NCBI GenBank assembly: GCA_963726005.1
Contig: CAVSAT010000001.1
Coordinates: forward strand, 558,001 to 622,000
From: Bog-473 sp963726005
GTDB taxonomy: Bacteria > Actinomycetota > Acidimicrobiia > Acidimicrobiales > RAAP-2
Direction: 5' to 3'
DNA: 64,000 nt
Part shown: positions 1-9,109 of the stretch, piece by piece
How positions within the stretch are numbered: position 1 is the first letter of the stretch
Layout: each line of letters starts with the position of its first letter
Notes under the pieces: model-generated
Databases searched by the model: none
Told to the model about the DNA's origin: nothing
What the model saw: only the letters and a program-made list of their open reading frames with translations
Position numbers and translations under genes: made by a program

Positions 1-596
1 ACCTCATCCTCACGGGTCTGATCGACGCCACCGGCGATCTCGTGCTCGGCGTGCAGGAGGCGGCCGACCTGCTCGGTGCGCACGGGGAGGTCCTGCCCGC
101 GACGACGGAGCCCGTCGTGCTGAAGGCAGAGTCGGCCCAGGGCACGGTGGCGGGACAGGTCGCGGTGATGGGCACCGGGGACATCCGCACGGTCTCGCTG
201 GTGCCCGGGGACACCCAGCCGCCACCCCTGGCGGTCGAGCGGATCGCCGAGGCGGACCAGGTGGTCATCGGGCCCGGGTCGCTGTTCACCAGCGTGTTGG
301 CCGCCGTGGCGGTGAAGGGCATCGCCGAGGCGGTGGCCTCCTCCAGGGCCCAGGTCGTCTACGTCTGCAACCTGCGCCCGCAGGTCCCCGAGACGGAGGG
401 TTACGACGTCGCCGCGCACGTTGCGGCCCTGACCAGGCACAATGTCACCGTCGACCTCGTGCTGTGTGACAGCATCCAGGGTATGGGGATCGGCACGACG
501 GAGGTCACGGTGCGCGACGTTCCCCTGACGGGAGAGAACACCCTGGTGCACAGCCCGGCCAGACTGGCGCAGGCGCTGTCCGGTCTGCTGGCATAG
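1..596 (+). CDS. yvcK: YvcK/GlmR-type (CofD-like) regulator, C-terminal part
   Basis: Open from the window edge in frame 3, so the N-terminal part lies outside. The visible part has the family hallmarks of a UDP-sugar-binding Rossmann-like protein: a VVIGPGSLFTSVL loop, a VYVCNLRPQVPETEGY segment (usually NLMTQPGET) and a closing region typical of the CofD/YvcK fold. YvcK/GlmR proteins adjust carbon flow into cell-wall precursors and are needed for growth on gluconeogenic substrates. It ends 31 bp before gap, and in actinobacteria this gene (with whiA and rapZ) usually precedes gap-pgk-tpiA, so the context agrees. The stop is TAG, showing that amber is an ordinary stop here. Confidence 0.88.
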   Translation, partial: LILTGLIDATGDLVLGVQEAADLLGAHGEVLPATTEPVVLKAESAQGTVAGQVAVMGTGDIRTVSLVPGDTQPPPLAVERIAEADQVVIGPGSLFTSVLAAVAVKGIAEAVASSRAQVVYVCNLRPQVPETEGYDVAAHVAALTRHNVTVDLVLCDSIQGMGIGTTEVTVRDVPLTGENTLVHSPARLAQALSGLLA

Positions 597-627
597 GTCG
601 CCCGGGATCCCGAGAGGAAGGTACGAC

Positions 628-1644
628 ATGACGGTGCGGGTCGGCATCAACGGCTTCGGGCGCATCGGTCGCAACTTCATGCGGACGATCCTCGCCACCG
701 GTGCCGACGTCGAGGTCGTCGGGGTCAACGACCTGACGTCACCCGAGACGCTGGCGCACCTGCTGCGCTACGACTCCACCCAGGGCCGGCTTTCGGTGCC
801 CGTCGACGTGGAGGGGAGCGACCTGCTGGTGGGCGAGCAACGCATCCGCGTCATGGCCGAGCGCGAACCCGAGCAGCTGCCGTGGGACAACCTGGGCGCG
901 ACGGTCGTCATCGAGTCAACGGGACGGTTCACCAGTCGGGCCGATGCCGCCGGCCACCTGCACGGCTCGGTGCAGCGGGTCGTGATCTCGGCGCCTTCGG
1001 GGGACGCGGACGCCACCTTCGTCATCGGCGTGAACGACAAGGACTTCGACCCCGAGAAGCACAGGGTCGTCTCGAACGCCTCGTGCACCACCAACTGCTT
1101 CGTGCCCATGGTCAAGGTCGTGGACGACGCGTTCGAGATCGTGAGCGGGCTGATGACGACCGTGCACGCCTACACCAACGACCAGAACCTGCTCGACCTG
1201 ACCCACCAGGACCTGCGCCGGGCCCGGGGGGCCGCCATGAACATCGTCCCGACGACGACGGGCGCGGCCAAGGCGACCGGCCTCGTCATGGCGTCGATGA
1301 AGGGACGCCTCGACGGCATGTCACTGCGCGTCCCGCTGCCGGCGGGCTCGATTACTGACTTCACGGCGGTCGTCCGCGGCAACCCGTCGGTGGCGGAGGT
1401 CAACGCCGCCTTCGCCGAGGCGGCGGCCAAGCCGCCGCTCGACCGCGTCATGGACTACACGGAGGACCCGATCGTCTCGAGCGACATCGTAGGGTCGCCG
1501 GCGTCGTGCACGTTCGACTCCGGGCTCACCATGGTCATGCCGGTGAGCGACGACCTGTCGCTGGTCAAGGTCAACGGCTGGTACGACAACGAGTGGGGCT
1601 ACGCCAACCGCTTGCTCGACCTCACCGTCCTGGTGGGTGGCTGA
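628..1644 (+). CDS. gap: Glyceraldehyde-3-phosphate dehydrogenase, type I
   Basis: 338 aa, the usual length. It oxidises glyceraldehyde-3-phosphate to 1,3-bisphosphoglycerate with NAD+ in the cytoplasm. The N-terminus has the dinucleotide-binding motif GINGFGRIGRN. The catalytic cysteine sits in SNASCTTNC (about residue 153), and the C-terminal WYDNEWGYANR motif is present. A purine-rich ribosome site (gagaggaagg) lies just upstream of the ATG. It is first of a tight gap-pgk-tpiA-secG series: the pgk start lies 8 bp inside its end, so translation is probably coupled. Confidence 0.97.
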   Translation: MTVRVGINGFGRIGRNFMRTILATGADVEVVGVNDLTSPETLAHLLRYDSTQGRLSVPVDVEGSDLLVGEQRIRVMAEREPEQLPWDNLGATVVIESTGRFTSRADAAGHLHGSVQRVVISAPSGDADATFVIGVNDKDFDPEKHRVVSNASCTTNCFVPMVKVVDDAFEIVSGLMTTVHAYTNDQNLLDLTHQDLRRARGAAMNIVPTTTGAAKATGLVMASMKGRLDGMSLRVPLPAGSITDFTAVVRGNPSVAEVNAAFAEAAAKPPLDRVMDYTEDPIVSSDIVGSPASCTFDSGLTMVMPVSDDLSLVKVNGWYDNEWGYANRLLDLTVLVGG

Positions 1645-2824
1645 GCCGGTGGACCAGCTGGGCGGGCTCCCGCTCCTCGAGGATCTGCCCGAGCTCGACG
1701 GGAAGCGCGTGCTGGTGCGGGTCGACTTCAACGTCCCGCTGCACATCGGCGTACGGGGGAATGCCACGGTGGCCGACGACTTCCGGATCGCCGCCGCGCT
1801 GCCGACGCTGCGCCGCCTGCTCGACGAGGGTGCCGACGTGGTCGCGGCCTCGCATCTGGGCCGGCCGGCCGGTGCACCCGACCCCCGCTGGGAGATGGAT
1901 CCCGTGCGGGAACGACTGCAGGCGCTGTGCCCGGGCGTCGGGCTGACGGAGAACCTGCGGTTCGACCCGGGGGAGAAGGCGAACGACCCGGCGTACGTGC
2001 AGCGGCTCATCGAGGGGTTCGACGCTTACGTCGACGAGGCCTTCGGCGCGGCTCACCGCGCCCACGCGTCCATCGTCGGACCACCGCACTTCCTGCCGAG
2101 CGCGGCCGGGCTTCGCTTCGCCCGGGAGGTCGAGGTGCTGGGCGGGATCCTCCAGCACCCGGCACGCCCGTTCGTGGCCGTGGTCGGCGGGGCCAAGGTG
2201 GCGGACAAGCTCAAGGTCCTCAAGGTCTTGGCCACCAAGGTCGACACGCTCGTCGTCGGGGGCGGCATGGCCTACACGTTCATGGCCGCCAGGGGGCAGC
2301 ACGTCGGCAGCTCGCTACTCGACGAGGCCCAGGTCGAGGCGTGCCGGGAGCTCCTGGACTCGGGCGTGCGCATCCTGCTCCCGACCGACACCCGGGCCCT
2401 GGAGCCGGGCGGCACGTTCGGGCCGCCCACGGCGGGACACGGGCCGCGGGGAAGCGTCAAGGTGATCGAGGGGGACCTGCCGGACGGCTGGACCGGCCTG
2501 GACATCGGCCCGGACACGGCGGAGGCGTTCGCCGAGGTCGTCGCGGGCGCCGGCACGGTGCTCTGGAACGGGCCGCTCGGGGCCTTCGAGGACAAGCGCT
2601 TCGCCGCCGGCACCCGCATCGTCGCGGAGGCCGTGGCGCTCAGCCCGGGCTTCTCGGTGGTCGGCGGCGGCGACAGTGCCAGCGCGCTCGACGAGCTGGG
2701 CGTCTCGGACAAGATCGACTTCCTCTCGACCGGTGGCGGGGCGTCGCTGTGCTTCATTGAGAGGGAAGGGCACCTGCCCGGCATCGACGCCCTCCGCCAG
2801 GCGCCCAACGCACCGCGGGGGTGA
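1637..2824 (+). CDS. pgk: Phosphoglycerate kinase
   Basis: 395 aa, full length. It makes ATP from 1,3-bisphosphoglycerate in lower glycolysis. The RVDFNVPL motif near residue 29, the SHLGRP substrate segment, VVGGAKVADK in the middle, and the nucleotide-binding C-terminal region (VLWNGPLGAFE, VVGGGDSA, FLSTGGGASL) are all visible. The GTG start at 1637 overlaps the gap stop; a second in-frame GTG at 1649 is possible. The stop overlaps the tpiA GTG (GTGA), a junction type used repeatedly in this genome. Confidence 0.96.
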   Translation: MAEPVDQLGGLPLLEDLPELDGKRVLVRVDFNVPLHIGVRGNATVADDFRIAAALPTLRRLLDEGADVVAASHLGRPAGAPDPRWEMDPVRERLQALCPGVGLTENLRFDPGEKANDPAYVQRLIEGFDAYVDEAFGAAHRAHASIVGPPHFLPSAAGLRFAREVEVLGGILQHPARPFVAVVGGAKVADKLKVLKVLATKVDTLVVGGGMAYTFMAARGQHVGSSLLDEAQVEACRELLDSGVRILLPTDTRALEPGGTFGPPTAGHGPRGSVKVIEGDLPDGWTGLDIGPDTAEAFAEVVAGAGTVLWNGPLGAFEDKRFAAGTRIVAEAVALSPGFSVVGGGDSASALDELGVSDKIDFLSTGGGASLCFIEREGHLPGIDALRQAPNAPRG

Positions 2825-3609
2825 GCGCGCGCCGCCCGTTGGTCAGCGGGAACTGGAAGATGCACCACGACCACATCGAGGCGCTGCACACCGTGCGCGA
2901 CCTCGGCCTGCGGCTCAAGCCCGAGGACGTGGCCCGGGTCGACGTGTCGGTCCACCCGCCCTTCACCGACCTGCGCACCGTGCAGACGCTGGTCGAGAAG
3001 GAGCACATTCCCGTCGCGCTCGGTGCGCAGCACTGCTCCGACGAGGACGCCGGGCCCCGCACGGGCGAGGTGAGCCCGCGCTTCCTGGCCCGGCTGGCCA
3101 CCACGTACGTGATCGTGGGCCACTCGGAGAGGCGGACGCTGTTCGGGATGGACGACGCCACGGTGGCGTCGACGCTCCGGGCCGTCCTGCGGCACGGGAT
3201 GACGCCGATCGTCTGCGTGGGGGAGAGCGAGGAACAGCGCGACCGCGGGCAGACCGAGGCTCTCCTGGAGGAGCAGGTCCTCGCCGCGCTCTCCGGCCTC
3301 GACGCCGGGGTCGTCGGCGGCCTGGTCGTCGCCTACGAGCCGCTCTGGGCCATCGGCACCGGCAAGGCGGCGACGGCGGTGGACGCCGAGGACGCCTGCG
3401 TCTTCATCCGGTCGCTGGTGGCCAAGCTGGGCGGCGAGGACGCGGGCGGGAGCATCCGGGTGCAGTACGGCGGTTCGGTGAACGCGGAGAACGCGGCCGA
3501 CCTCATGGCCGAGCCCGACGTCGACGGGCTCCTGGTCGGAGGGGCCAGCCTGCAGGCGTCCGACTTCACCGACATCATTCGGGCCACCGCGGCCTGCTAC
3601 CGTTCCTAG
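2821..3609 (+). CDS. tpiA: Triosephosphate isomerase
   Basis: 262 aa TIM barrel that interconverts dihydroxyacetone phosphate and glyceraldehyde-3-phosphate. Visible motifs: SGNWKMH with the N-terminal catalytic lysine, IVGHSERR with the catalytic histidine, the YEPLWAIGTGK active-site Glu and flexible loop, and YGGSVN in the C-terminal phosphate-binding region. It starts with GTG in a 4-bp GTGA overlap with pgk and ends in TAG. It is third in the glycolytic operon and is followed after 40 bp by secG, as in many actinobacteria. Confidence 0.96.
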   Translation: MSARRPLVSGNWKMHHDHIEALHTVRDLGLRLKPEDVARVDVSVHPPFTDLRTVQTLVEKEHIPVALGAQHCSDEDAGPRTGEVSPRFLARLATTYVIVGHSERRTLFGMDDATVASTLRAVLRHGMTPIVCVGESEEQRDRGQTEALLEEQVLAALSGLDAGVVGGLVVAYEPLWAIGTGKAATAVDAEDACVFIRSLVAKLGGEDAGGSIRVQYGGSVNAENAADLMAEPDVDGLLVGGASLQASDFTDIIRATAACYRS

Positions 3610-3649
3610 GCCGAAAAGGGCGGATTCGCCGCGAGTTGGAGGCCTCTGC

Positions 3650-3886
3650 GTGGACGCTGTGACCTGGATGTACATCGCCATCGAAGTGCTCTCCGCGCTC
3701 GGGCTGATCTTCCTCATCCTGATGCACAGCGGGAAGGGGGGCGGCCTGTCGGACATGTTCGGCGGCAGCGTCGGGGCTGCCGCCCAGGGCTCGACGGTGG
3801 TTGAGCGCAACCTCGACCGCATCACGGTCACCGTGGCCGTCGTCTTCGCCTTCGCGACGGTCACCCTGGATCTCCGGCTGCAGTGA
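3650..3886 (+). CDS. secG: Preprotein translocase subunit SecG
   Basis: 78 aa with two transmembrane helices (about residues 6-25 and 53-74) joined by the typical Gly-rich loop GKGGGLSDMFGG. SecG assists the SecYE channel in protein export. The GTG start is preceded by a purine-rich stretch (gttggagg). The position behind tpiA is a conserved actinobacterial arrangement. Its last codons overlap the start of the following lipoprotein gene (GTGA at 3883), so the two are likely co-transcribed. Confidence 0.92.
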   Translation: MDAVTWMYIAIEVLSALGLIFLILMHSGKGGGLSDMFGGSVGAAAQGSTVVERNLDRITVTVAVVFAFATVTLDLRLQ

Positions 3887-5697
3887 CGGGCCGGGGCCCA
3901 AGCCCCCGGCGGTGGCGATGGCTGGTGACGACCATCAGCGGATTCGCCCTGCTCGCCTCCGCGTGTGGTGGCGCCGGCCCGGGCACGACGACCGTCACCT
4001 ACATCGGTGTCGCCGGGGGCGCCATCTCGTTCGGCATGACCGACACCGTGACGGGGTGCAACCCCAACACGCCCGCGGGCGACACGCCGGGCACCCGGAC
4101 GGTGCTCAGCGCGGTGCTGCCCAGCCCCTTCGTGCCGAACGTGGTGAACAGCGCCGGGACGCCGACCGGCAACTCGGATCTGATCGTCTCCTCCGAGGCG
4201 ATCAGCCTCAATCCCCAGACCATCGTCTACACCCTGAATCCCAAGGCGGTGTGGTCAGACGGTGTGCCGATCACGGCCACCGACTTCAAATACGCCTGGG
4301 ATCTGCAGAAGGGCGACCCGGTGGTGTCGTCGCCCGACGTCTCGAGCATCGCGGGGTACCGCGACATCGCGTCGGTCACCGGGTCGAACGGGGGGCACAC
4401 GGTCACGGTGAAGTTCAAGACCACCTTCGCCGACTGGCAGATGCTCTTCAACAACCTCGTGCCGGCGCACGTGATGGAGAGGGTGGGGTGGAACCCGACC
4501 TGCTTGACGGTGAACCCGGCCATCGACCTTTCGGGCGGCCCCTTCAAGATCGCTTCTGTCTCGGCGCAGACGATACGGCTGGTGCAGAATCCCCGGTGGT
4601 GGGGGACGCCGGCCAATGCCCGCTCCATCACGGTCCACATCGCGTCCTCGACCGACCAGCTCGCCCAGTGGATGGCGTCGGGGTACGTGCAGGTGGCACA
4701 GCCCGCGACGGTGACGCCCGGCTTCCTCACGCAGATGACCGGGTTGCCCGGCGCGCAGAGCCAGGTCGACACCTCGGAGACGCTGCTGCAACTCAATATG
4801 GCGAGCTCCCTCGACGGGCCGCTGTCGCCCGACCTCCGGGTGGCCATCGCCCTGAGCATCAACCGGCAGGACCTGGTCAACCAGCAGGCCGTCTGGGCCT
4901 ATCCGGGCGTCCTGGTGGCGGACAGCCACGCGTTCGTGCAGGGGCAGCAGGACTACAAGCCGCCGTCGCCGATCCCTCCGACGACGATCCCGGTCCCGAC
5001 GTCGTCGACGTCGACCACCGTGATCGGGGCTGGAGGGAGTGTGAGCTTCCCGGTGACGTCGGTGCCCAAACAGGCGGCTGCACTGCTCCAGGCCTCGGGG
5101 CTGGTCCGCTCGGCAGGCGACCCGTACTATCACTACGCGTTCGGCGAGCCGTTCCAGCTCCACATGGTCTACGACGCCAGTGATCCCTGGGCCGTGGCGG
5201 CCGGTCCGTTGATCCGGGCCCAATTGGAGGCGGCGGGCCTGGACACGACGCTGCTCCCGGTCCCGGACGCCCCCAAGACGGGGCAGGTGCTGGCGGCGGG
5301 CTTCGCCGACCTGGCTCTGATGCCGGTGGCGTTCAGCCCGTACCTGAGCCAGATGCTCTCGTGGTACACGACGCTGCTCGGTCCGGCCGGCAAGAACGGC
5401 TCGCAGGACTGGACGAACTACTCGAACAGCCGGTTCGACCAGTTGGTGCAGACTGCCTCGCAGCAGCTCAACCTCAACACGGCGGCCGGCTACTACGGCC
5501 AGGCGGATGCCCAGCTCTGGGACGACATGGTCTCGCTGCCGCTCTTCGCCGAGCCAACCGCGCTGGCGTGGAGCCGGACCATCGGGGGAGTGACGCCGAC
5601 GCCCCGCAGTGACAGCCTCCTGTGGTACGCCCAGCTGTGGGCCGTCCGGGTCCCGGAGTCCACGAGTAACACAACGCCGACCCTGCCGGGCCAATAG
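3883..5697 (+). CDS. ABC-type peptide transporter solute-binding lipoprotein (family 5)
   Basis: 604 aa. The N-terminus is a lipoprotein signal: basic RRWRW, a hydrophobic run, then the lipobox LLASAC with Cys about residue 28. The body matches the SBP_bac_5 (oligopeptide/dipeptide-binding) fold: NPKAVWSDGVPITATDFKYAWD is the classic mid-region signature, followed by FADWQMLFNNLVPAHV and a late SRFDQLVQ segment. A Pro/Thr/Ser-rich insert (about residues 363-387) looks like a surface linker. It overlaps secG by 4 bp. No permease or ATPase genes follow, so partner components must lie elsewhere, or the protein has a different binding role. Confidence 0.88.
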   Translation: MTGRGPSPRRWRWLVTTISGFALLASACGGAGPGTTTVTYIGVAGGAISFGMTDTVTGCNPNTPAGDTPGTRTVLSAVLPSPFVPNVVNSAGTPTGNSDLIVSSEAISLNPQTIVYTLNPKAVWSDGVPITATDFKYAWDLQKGDPVVSSPDVSSIAGYRDIASVTGSNGGHTVTVKFKTTFADWQMLFNNLVPAHVMERVGWNPTCLTVNPAIDLSGGPFKIASVSAQTIRLVQNPRWWGTPANARSITVHIASSTDQLAQWMASGYVQVAQPATVTPGFLTQMTGLPGAQSQVDTSETLLQLNMASSLDGPLSPDLRVAIALSINRQDLVNQQAVWAYPGVLVADSHAFVQGQQDYKPPSPIPPTTIPVPTSSTSTTVIGAGGSVSFPVTSVPKQAAALLQASGLVRSAGDPYYHYAFGEPFQLHMVYDASDPWAVAAGPLIRAQLEAAGLDTTLLPVPDAPKTGQVLAAGFADLALMPVAFSPYLSQMLSWYTTLLGPAGKNGSQDWTNYSNSRFDQLVQTASQQLNLNTAAGYYGQADAQLWDDMVSLPLFAEPTALAWSRTIGGVTPTPRSDSLLWYAQLWAVRVPESTSNTTPTLPGQ

Positions 5698-6106
5698 TCC
5701 AGAAGGCCAACGCCGGCTGCCGCCTCCCGACGACACACCGTGATCCTCCGGAATCGACCGGGCCCGTCATGGTCAATAGTGGCCGCGCCTGCCGTTGACG
5801 CCATCGGTGCGGGCGCGGTCTGCACCACGTCATTGTCTTCGCGATGGCGGTCGTGTTGGGTGTGGTGGCGGCCGCAGGTCCGGCAGGCCGTCGCGCGGGA
5901 CCCACGGTGCCGTCGGGCAACCCGTGAGGGTGCATCTGGTGCGCGTCGGACCGATGGGCAACCCGCATGGGGTCAGCAGAGTCCCGCCACCGTGCGGGCC
6001 CTCCGTTCGCTCGAGGCAGCGGCAGGCGGGGCCCGAACCGTACCGCCGAGTGGCTTCTTGGACGCGCGCTACGATCACCGGGCGCTGATTTCAGCGCGGT
6101 TCGCTC
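5698..6106. other. Intergenic stretch before tRNA-Leu, no gene seen
   Basis: About 410 bp between the lipoprotein gene and the tRNA. The short open frames have no family resemblance and no good ribosome sites. It presumably holds the lipoprotein terminator and the tRNA promoter, but I cannot point to a clear example of either. Confidence 0.5.
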
Positions 6107-6193
6107 GTCGGAGTGGCGGAATAGGCAGACGCGCCAGCTTGAGGGGCTGGTGCCCGAAAGGGCGTGGGGGTTCAAGTCCCCCCTCCGACACCA
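6107..6193 (+). tRNA. tRNA-Leu (anticodon GAG), CCA encoded
   Basis: The acceptor stem GTCGGAG (6107-6113) pairs perfectly with CTCCGAC (6183-6189), followed by discriminator A and an encoded CCA (6191-6193). The anticodon arm carries CTTGAGG with anticodon GAG. A long variable arm (type II tRNA) with the stem GTGCCCGAAAGGGCGT and a T-arm GGGGGTTCAAGTCCCCC complete the cloverleaf. It reads CUY leucine codons. The 3' half is the integration target of the adjacent elements and stays intact after insertion. Confidence 0.95.
6139..6192 (+). other. attL: 3' half of tRNA-Leu used as integration site
   Basis: This 54-bp stretch from the anticodon loop to the CCA is repeated at 17769-17821 with a single one-base deletion, and its last 20 bp (CAAGTCCCCCCTCCGACACC) recur exactly at 11576-11595. 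Such duplications of a tRNA 3' end mark site-specific integration. The recombinase gene begins its 3' end inside this site. Confidence 0.85.
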
Positions 6194-7518
6194 CCAACAG
6201 ACGACTGCTTCAACCCAACCTCCTCCAGTGTGACGTTGAGGGCCGGAGCGCCGGAGATCGTCACTTCGAGATGGTCGGGAAAGATGCTCACGCCACCGAT
6301 CAACTCCTCGATGAGAACCCGGCGCTCGTCCTCTGTGGCCTCAGCCCAGAGCACAGACATATCAAGATTCCTCAGCGATTCAACGACCTGATCAAAGCGA
6401 AGCGCTAGATCGTCACGCACGGCCTTCTGAGAGGCATCCTCGGCTGCTTCCGCTCGCACAGCCTCTATCTGATCAGCCATCCGACGCTCCTCCTCAGCGA
6501 AGGCCTCTGCGCTGATCTTGTCCTGGTAGTAGAGATCGAGAAGCTTTCTTCGGTTCGCTGACAAGAGCGCAAGCGTCTTCGCCGGGGTTCGCCGGGAGTG
6601 CCGGCGGGCATCGTGGCCGAGCCTCGTCCGGCCCTTCCCGGCGAGTTCCCGTCGGATGGCCGATTGCAGCCTCTCGTCCTGCGACAGAAGAGAGATTCCC
6701 AAAACAGCCGCCCGGATGAGGCCAACGTTGGTCCGACGAGGCTGACGGCATCCTTCGCCCCTATGGCGACACCGATACATCGTCCGACCATCTCCGTTGA
6801 CCTCGACTGCCATACGCCGTCCACACAGGCCGCAGAACACCCTTCCCGATAGAAGATCCCGACCACGTGGACGCCCGGGGACGAAGCCTCGATGTGCTGC
6901 AGCGAATTCCTCTGGAGTCACTAGAGCCTCATGCACGCCGGGGAACCACTCTCCCCTTAGCTGGACCTCGCCGAGGTAGACCCGGGATTTCAGAATCGAT
7001 CCGACAGTCGAATACTTGATCCCAGTCGCTTCTTCAATCTCCCTCTTGCCCTCTCGAACGGCCTGATGCATGCCCATGCGCACGTTCTCAGAGAGCTGCT
7101 CCCGATAAAACTGAGCGAACGAGCCAAGGATGTTGTAAAACATCCGACCCGTCGCCGTGGACAGATCCAACTTCTCTGTGAAGGAATGCAAGGCAACATT
7201 GGACCGACCAAGCTCATCAGCGAGCAAAATGAGATCGCCCAGGTTCCTCGACAGTCGATCGAGCCGCTACACGAGAACATGGGCCACGTGCCCTGCCTCG
7301 ACCATGGCACGGACTTGCTGCAACCCTGGGCGCTCCATGTTCCTTCCAGAGAGCCCTAGATCTTCGATGACAGTGACGACCCCTAACCCATGTAGCTCGG
7401 CATAGGACTGGAGCCGATCCGCCTGTGCATCAATCGAGTGACCCTCTTCTGCCTGCTCTTCGGTTGAGACTCGGCAGTACGCCACCGTTAGCACTTTGCC
7501 CTCCCGCTGTCGGTGCAA
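6172..7518 (-). pseudogene. Large serine recombinase (integrase of element 1) with in-frame amber codon
   Basis: Read through one TAG (7267-7269) this is a 448-codon large serine recombinase, a normal size. The N-terminal resolvase domain has AYCRVSTEEQ with the catalytic serine, then GLSGRNMERPGLQ. After the amber comes RLDRLSRNLGD, where relatives usually have Y or K before RLDRLSR. The recombinase domain with REGKREIEEATG, a zinc-ribbon CGLCGRRM...YRCRHRGEGC and a coiled-coil C-terminus ending EERRVLIEELIGG follow. The TTG start at 7518 is the annotated limit; the GTG in KVLTVAYC is an alternative. The last seven codons and the TGA lie inside the tRNA. A single nonsense change is the simplest reading; suppression is possible but unproven. 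Confidence 0.85.
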
Positions 7519-7590
7519 GTTGCAGGCCTAGGAGACGCAACGTCACACGAACCAACACATCAGCCACTCTGTCGTAATCGGGATCCTGGC

Positions 7591-8643
7591 TCACGACAAC
7601 CCGAACTCACGACGCCGGGCCACGACCCGCTTCTTAAAGCTCAAACCCCTTGCGTTGCATGATCCCTCGATCACATCGACCAGCCGCTCACAAACCTCTT
7701 CAGCGGTGTCGATCCCGAAGAAAGCCGCATACGACACCACATAGCCAACCAGTGAAGTCACGAGGCGACCCGACTTCCCCCTCCGATAGCCGTCGTAAAC
7801 ACGCTCTAACCCAATTGCCGAGTCGGCCACTGACGCCCGCCGTATCCGGTCCCATTCGGGCGCCACTGGCCACCGTGACCGCGTGCTGTCGGAGGTAGGG
7901 ACACGGAGACTCAGCCACTTCTCGGTTGCGTAGCTCCACAATGCTCCAGAAGCCTCAATCGCATCCTCGGGCGATCGAATTCCGAACTCTGCGAGCCCCT
8001 GACGACCGAACTCAAACTCCACCCGCAACACCGGACTCTGCGGGTCAAATCTTTCTCCCCAGTGGTCCTCCAAATAGCCGGCGCCAGTCTTCCGCATCTC
8101 TCGGGTCTTGTCGTAAATGCGGGCCTCGATGGTCTTGTTCTTTCGACGCCCAAATATGAATCCCGTAAAGAGATCGTCGAACTCGTACATGACGAGATCA
8201 TCTGATCGGCATACGAAGCGTGAACGATCGTCGCCTCTCAAATCCCATCCCTGCCAATCAGCGTGCAGATCGATCCGACTAGCCGTGAGTTCGATTTCGT
8301 CGCATTCAGCCTGGAACTGCTTCCTGAACCAGTCAACGACGTTCATGGCTCCTACGCCATGGATAAAGCGTGCCTGAGGCTGGATCCGAAGGATAGGAAG
8401 CTTCACGGATGGGGAGACGCCCACCGTCCCATGCTGGTGGGTGAGCTTGTAGCGATATCGGCCAAACCCGTGAGCTTGCAGACGAAACTCCGCATCTCCG
8501 ACCGAAATAGGGACCTCTACACCTGCGATCTCTGCTTCCTCCCTCGCCCTGTCCAGCCGATCGAGAAAGTCGACAGGCGACCAGTGGCACCGGCCTGACA
8601 GGTACAGCGCATCTATGCCGGAGCCCAGCTCGACTAGCACCAC
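7591..8643 (-). CDS. Replication initiator / relaxase of Rep_trans (MOB_T-like) type
   Basis: 350 aa. The layout fits rolling-circle initiators of the Rep_trans family: ELTASRIDLHADWQGWD (the RxDL.xD strand), a GFIFGRRKNKTIEARIYDKTREM segment whose YDK tyrosine is the expected nicking-residue region, and PVLRVEFEFGRQGL downstream. Such proteins nick a double-strand origin and replicate excised integrative elements or plasmids in the cytoplasm. It is transcribed in the same direction as the recombinase gene, with a small HTH-like gene upstream and an inverted-repeat cluster beyond, a coherent integrate-and-replicate module. Family assignment rests on motifs only. Confidence 0.7.
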   Translation of the reverse strand: MVLVELGSGIDALYLSGRCHWSPVDFLDRLDRAREEAEIAGVEVPISVGDAEFRLQAHGFGRYRYKLTHQHGTVGVSPSVKLPILRIQPQARFIHGVGAMNVVDWFRKQFQAECDEIELTASRIDLHADWQGWDLRGDDRSRFVCRSDDLVMYEFDDLFTGFIFGRRKNKTIEARIYDKTREMRKTGAGYLEDHWGERFDPQSPVLRVEFEFGRQGLAEFGIRSPEDAIEASGALWSYATEKWLSLRVPTSDSTRSRWPVAPEWDRIRRASVADSAIGLERVYDGYRRGKSGRLVTSLVGYVVSYAAFFGIDTAEEVCERLVDVIEGSCNARGLSFKKRVVARRREFGLS

Positions 8644-8719
8644 AACCCCTTCCTGGCGAGACCCCGTAGTCTCGATTCCGGGATTGTAGAACTACATCAG
8701 TGGAGTTTCAAGTCTGGGA

Positions 8720-9064
8720 TTACGACCACTTCGCTCGGATCTGATCCTGATACTGGGCCAGGTTGGTGGTAACGCCGGCGATCTTGCACTCATCTGGATG
8801 CTCTCCCATGATCATGCGGAAGGCCCGGATCCTGCGGTAGATGCTGGAGCGGCTCATGCCCTCGCTGAGTAACCCCTCGAATCCACCCTCGAGGTGCCAC
8901 ATGAGCCAAAAGCCGTAGAGCTCCGGTGTCAGTCGGACAGCTGCGTAGCGGATCTTGGGCTTCTTAAGCGGGGGAGCGGTCTTTAGGTACGCGTCTAGCT
9001 TGGCCTTCGCCCGTCCCTTCCCCTCGGGCGAGCGCATCCGATCCGAACGAAAATCCGTCTCCAT
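8720..9064 (-). CDS. Small HTH-like protein upstream of rep
   Basis: 114 aa, unrecognised family. The N-terminus is basic (EGKGRAKAKLDAYLKTAPPLKKPK). The middle RYAAVRLTPELYGFWLMWHLEGG is followed by LLSEGMSRSSIYRRIRAFR, which resembles a helix-turn-helix recognition helix. It precedes the Rep-like gene by 76 bp on the same strand, so a copy-control, transcriptional or excision role is plausible (inference). ATG start; the stop lies just before the rep promoter gap. Confidence 0.6.
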   Translation of the reverse strand: METDFRSDRMRSPEGKGRAKAKLDAYLKTAPPLKKPKIRYAAVRLTPELYGFWLMWHLEGGFEGLLSEGMSRSSIYRRIRAFRMIMGEHPDECKIAGVTTNLAQYQDQIRAKWS

Positions 9065-9109
9065 CTGCCCTCCAGTCTCAAATACGACACTACAGGCAGT
9101 CTGTTCTAC

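Noticed and set aside
1927..3662. Long Arg/Gly-rich open frames overlapping pgk and tpiA on both strands
   Set aside because: Antisense or shifted shadows of high-GC genes; composition is unnatural and the overlapped genes are certain.
4255..5736. 493-codon minus-strand open frame across the solute-binding protein gene
   Set aside because: Arg/His/Gly-rich shadow; the sense strand has unmistakable family motifs.
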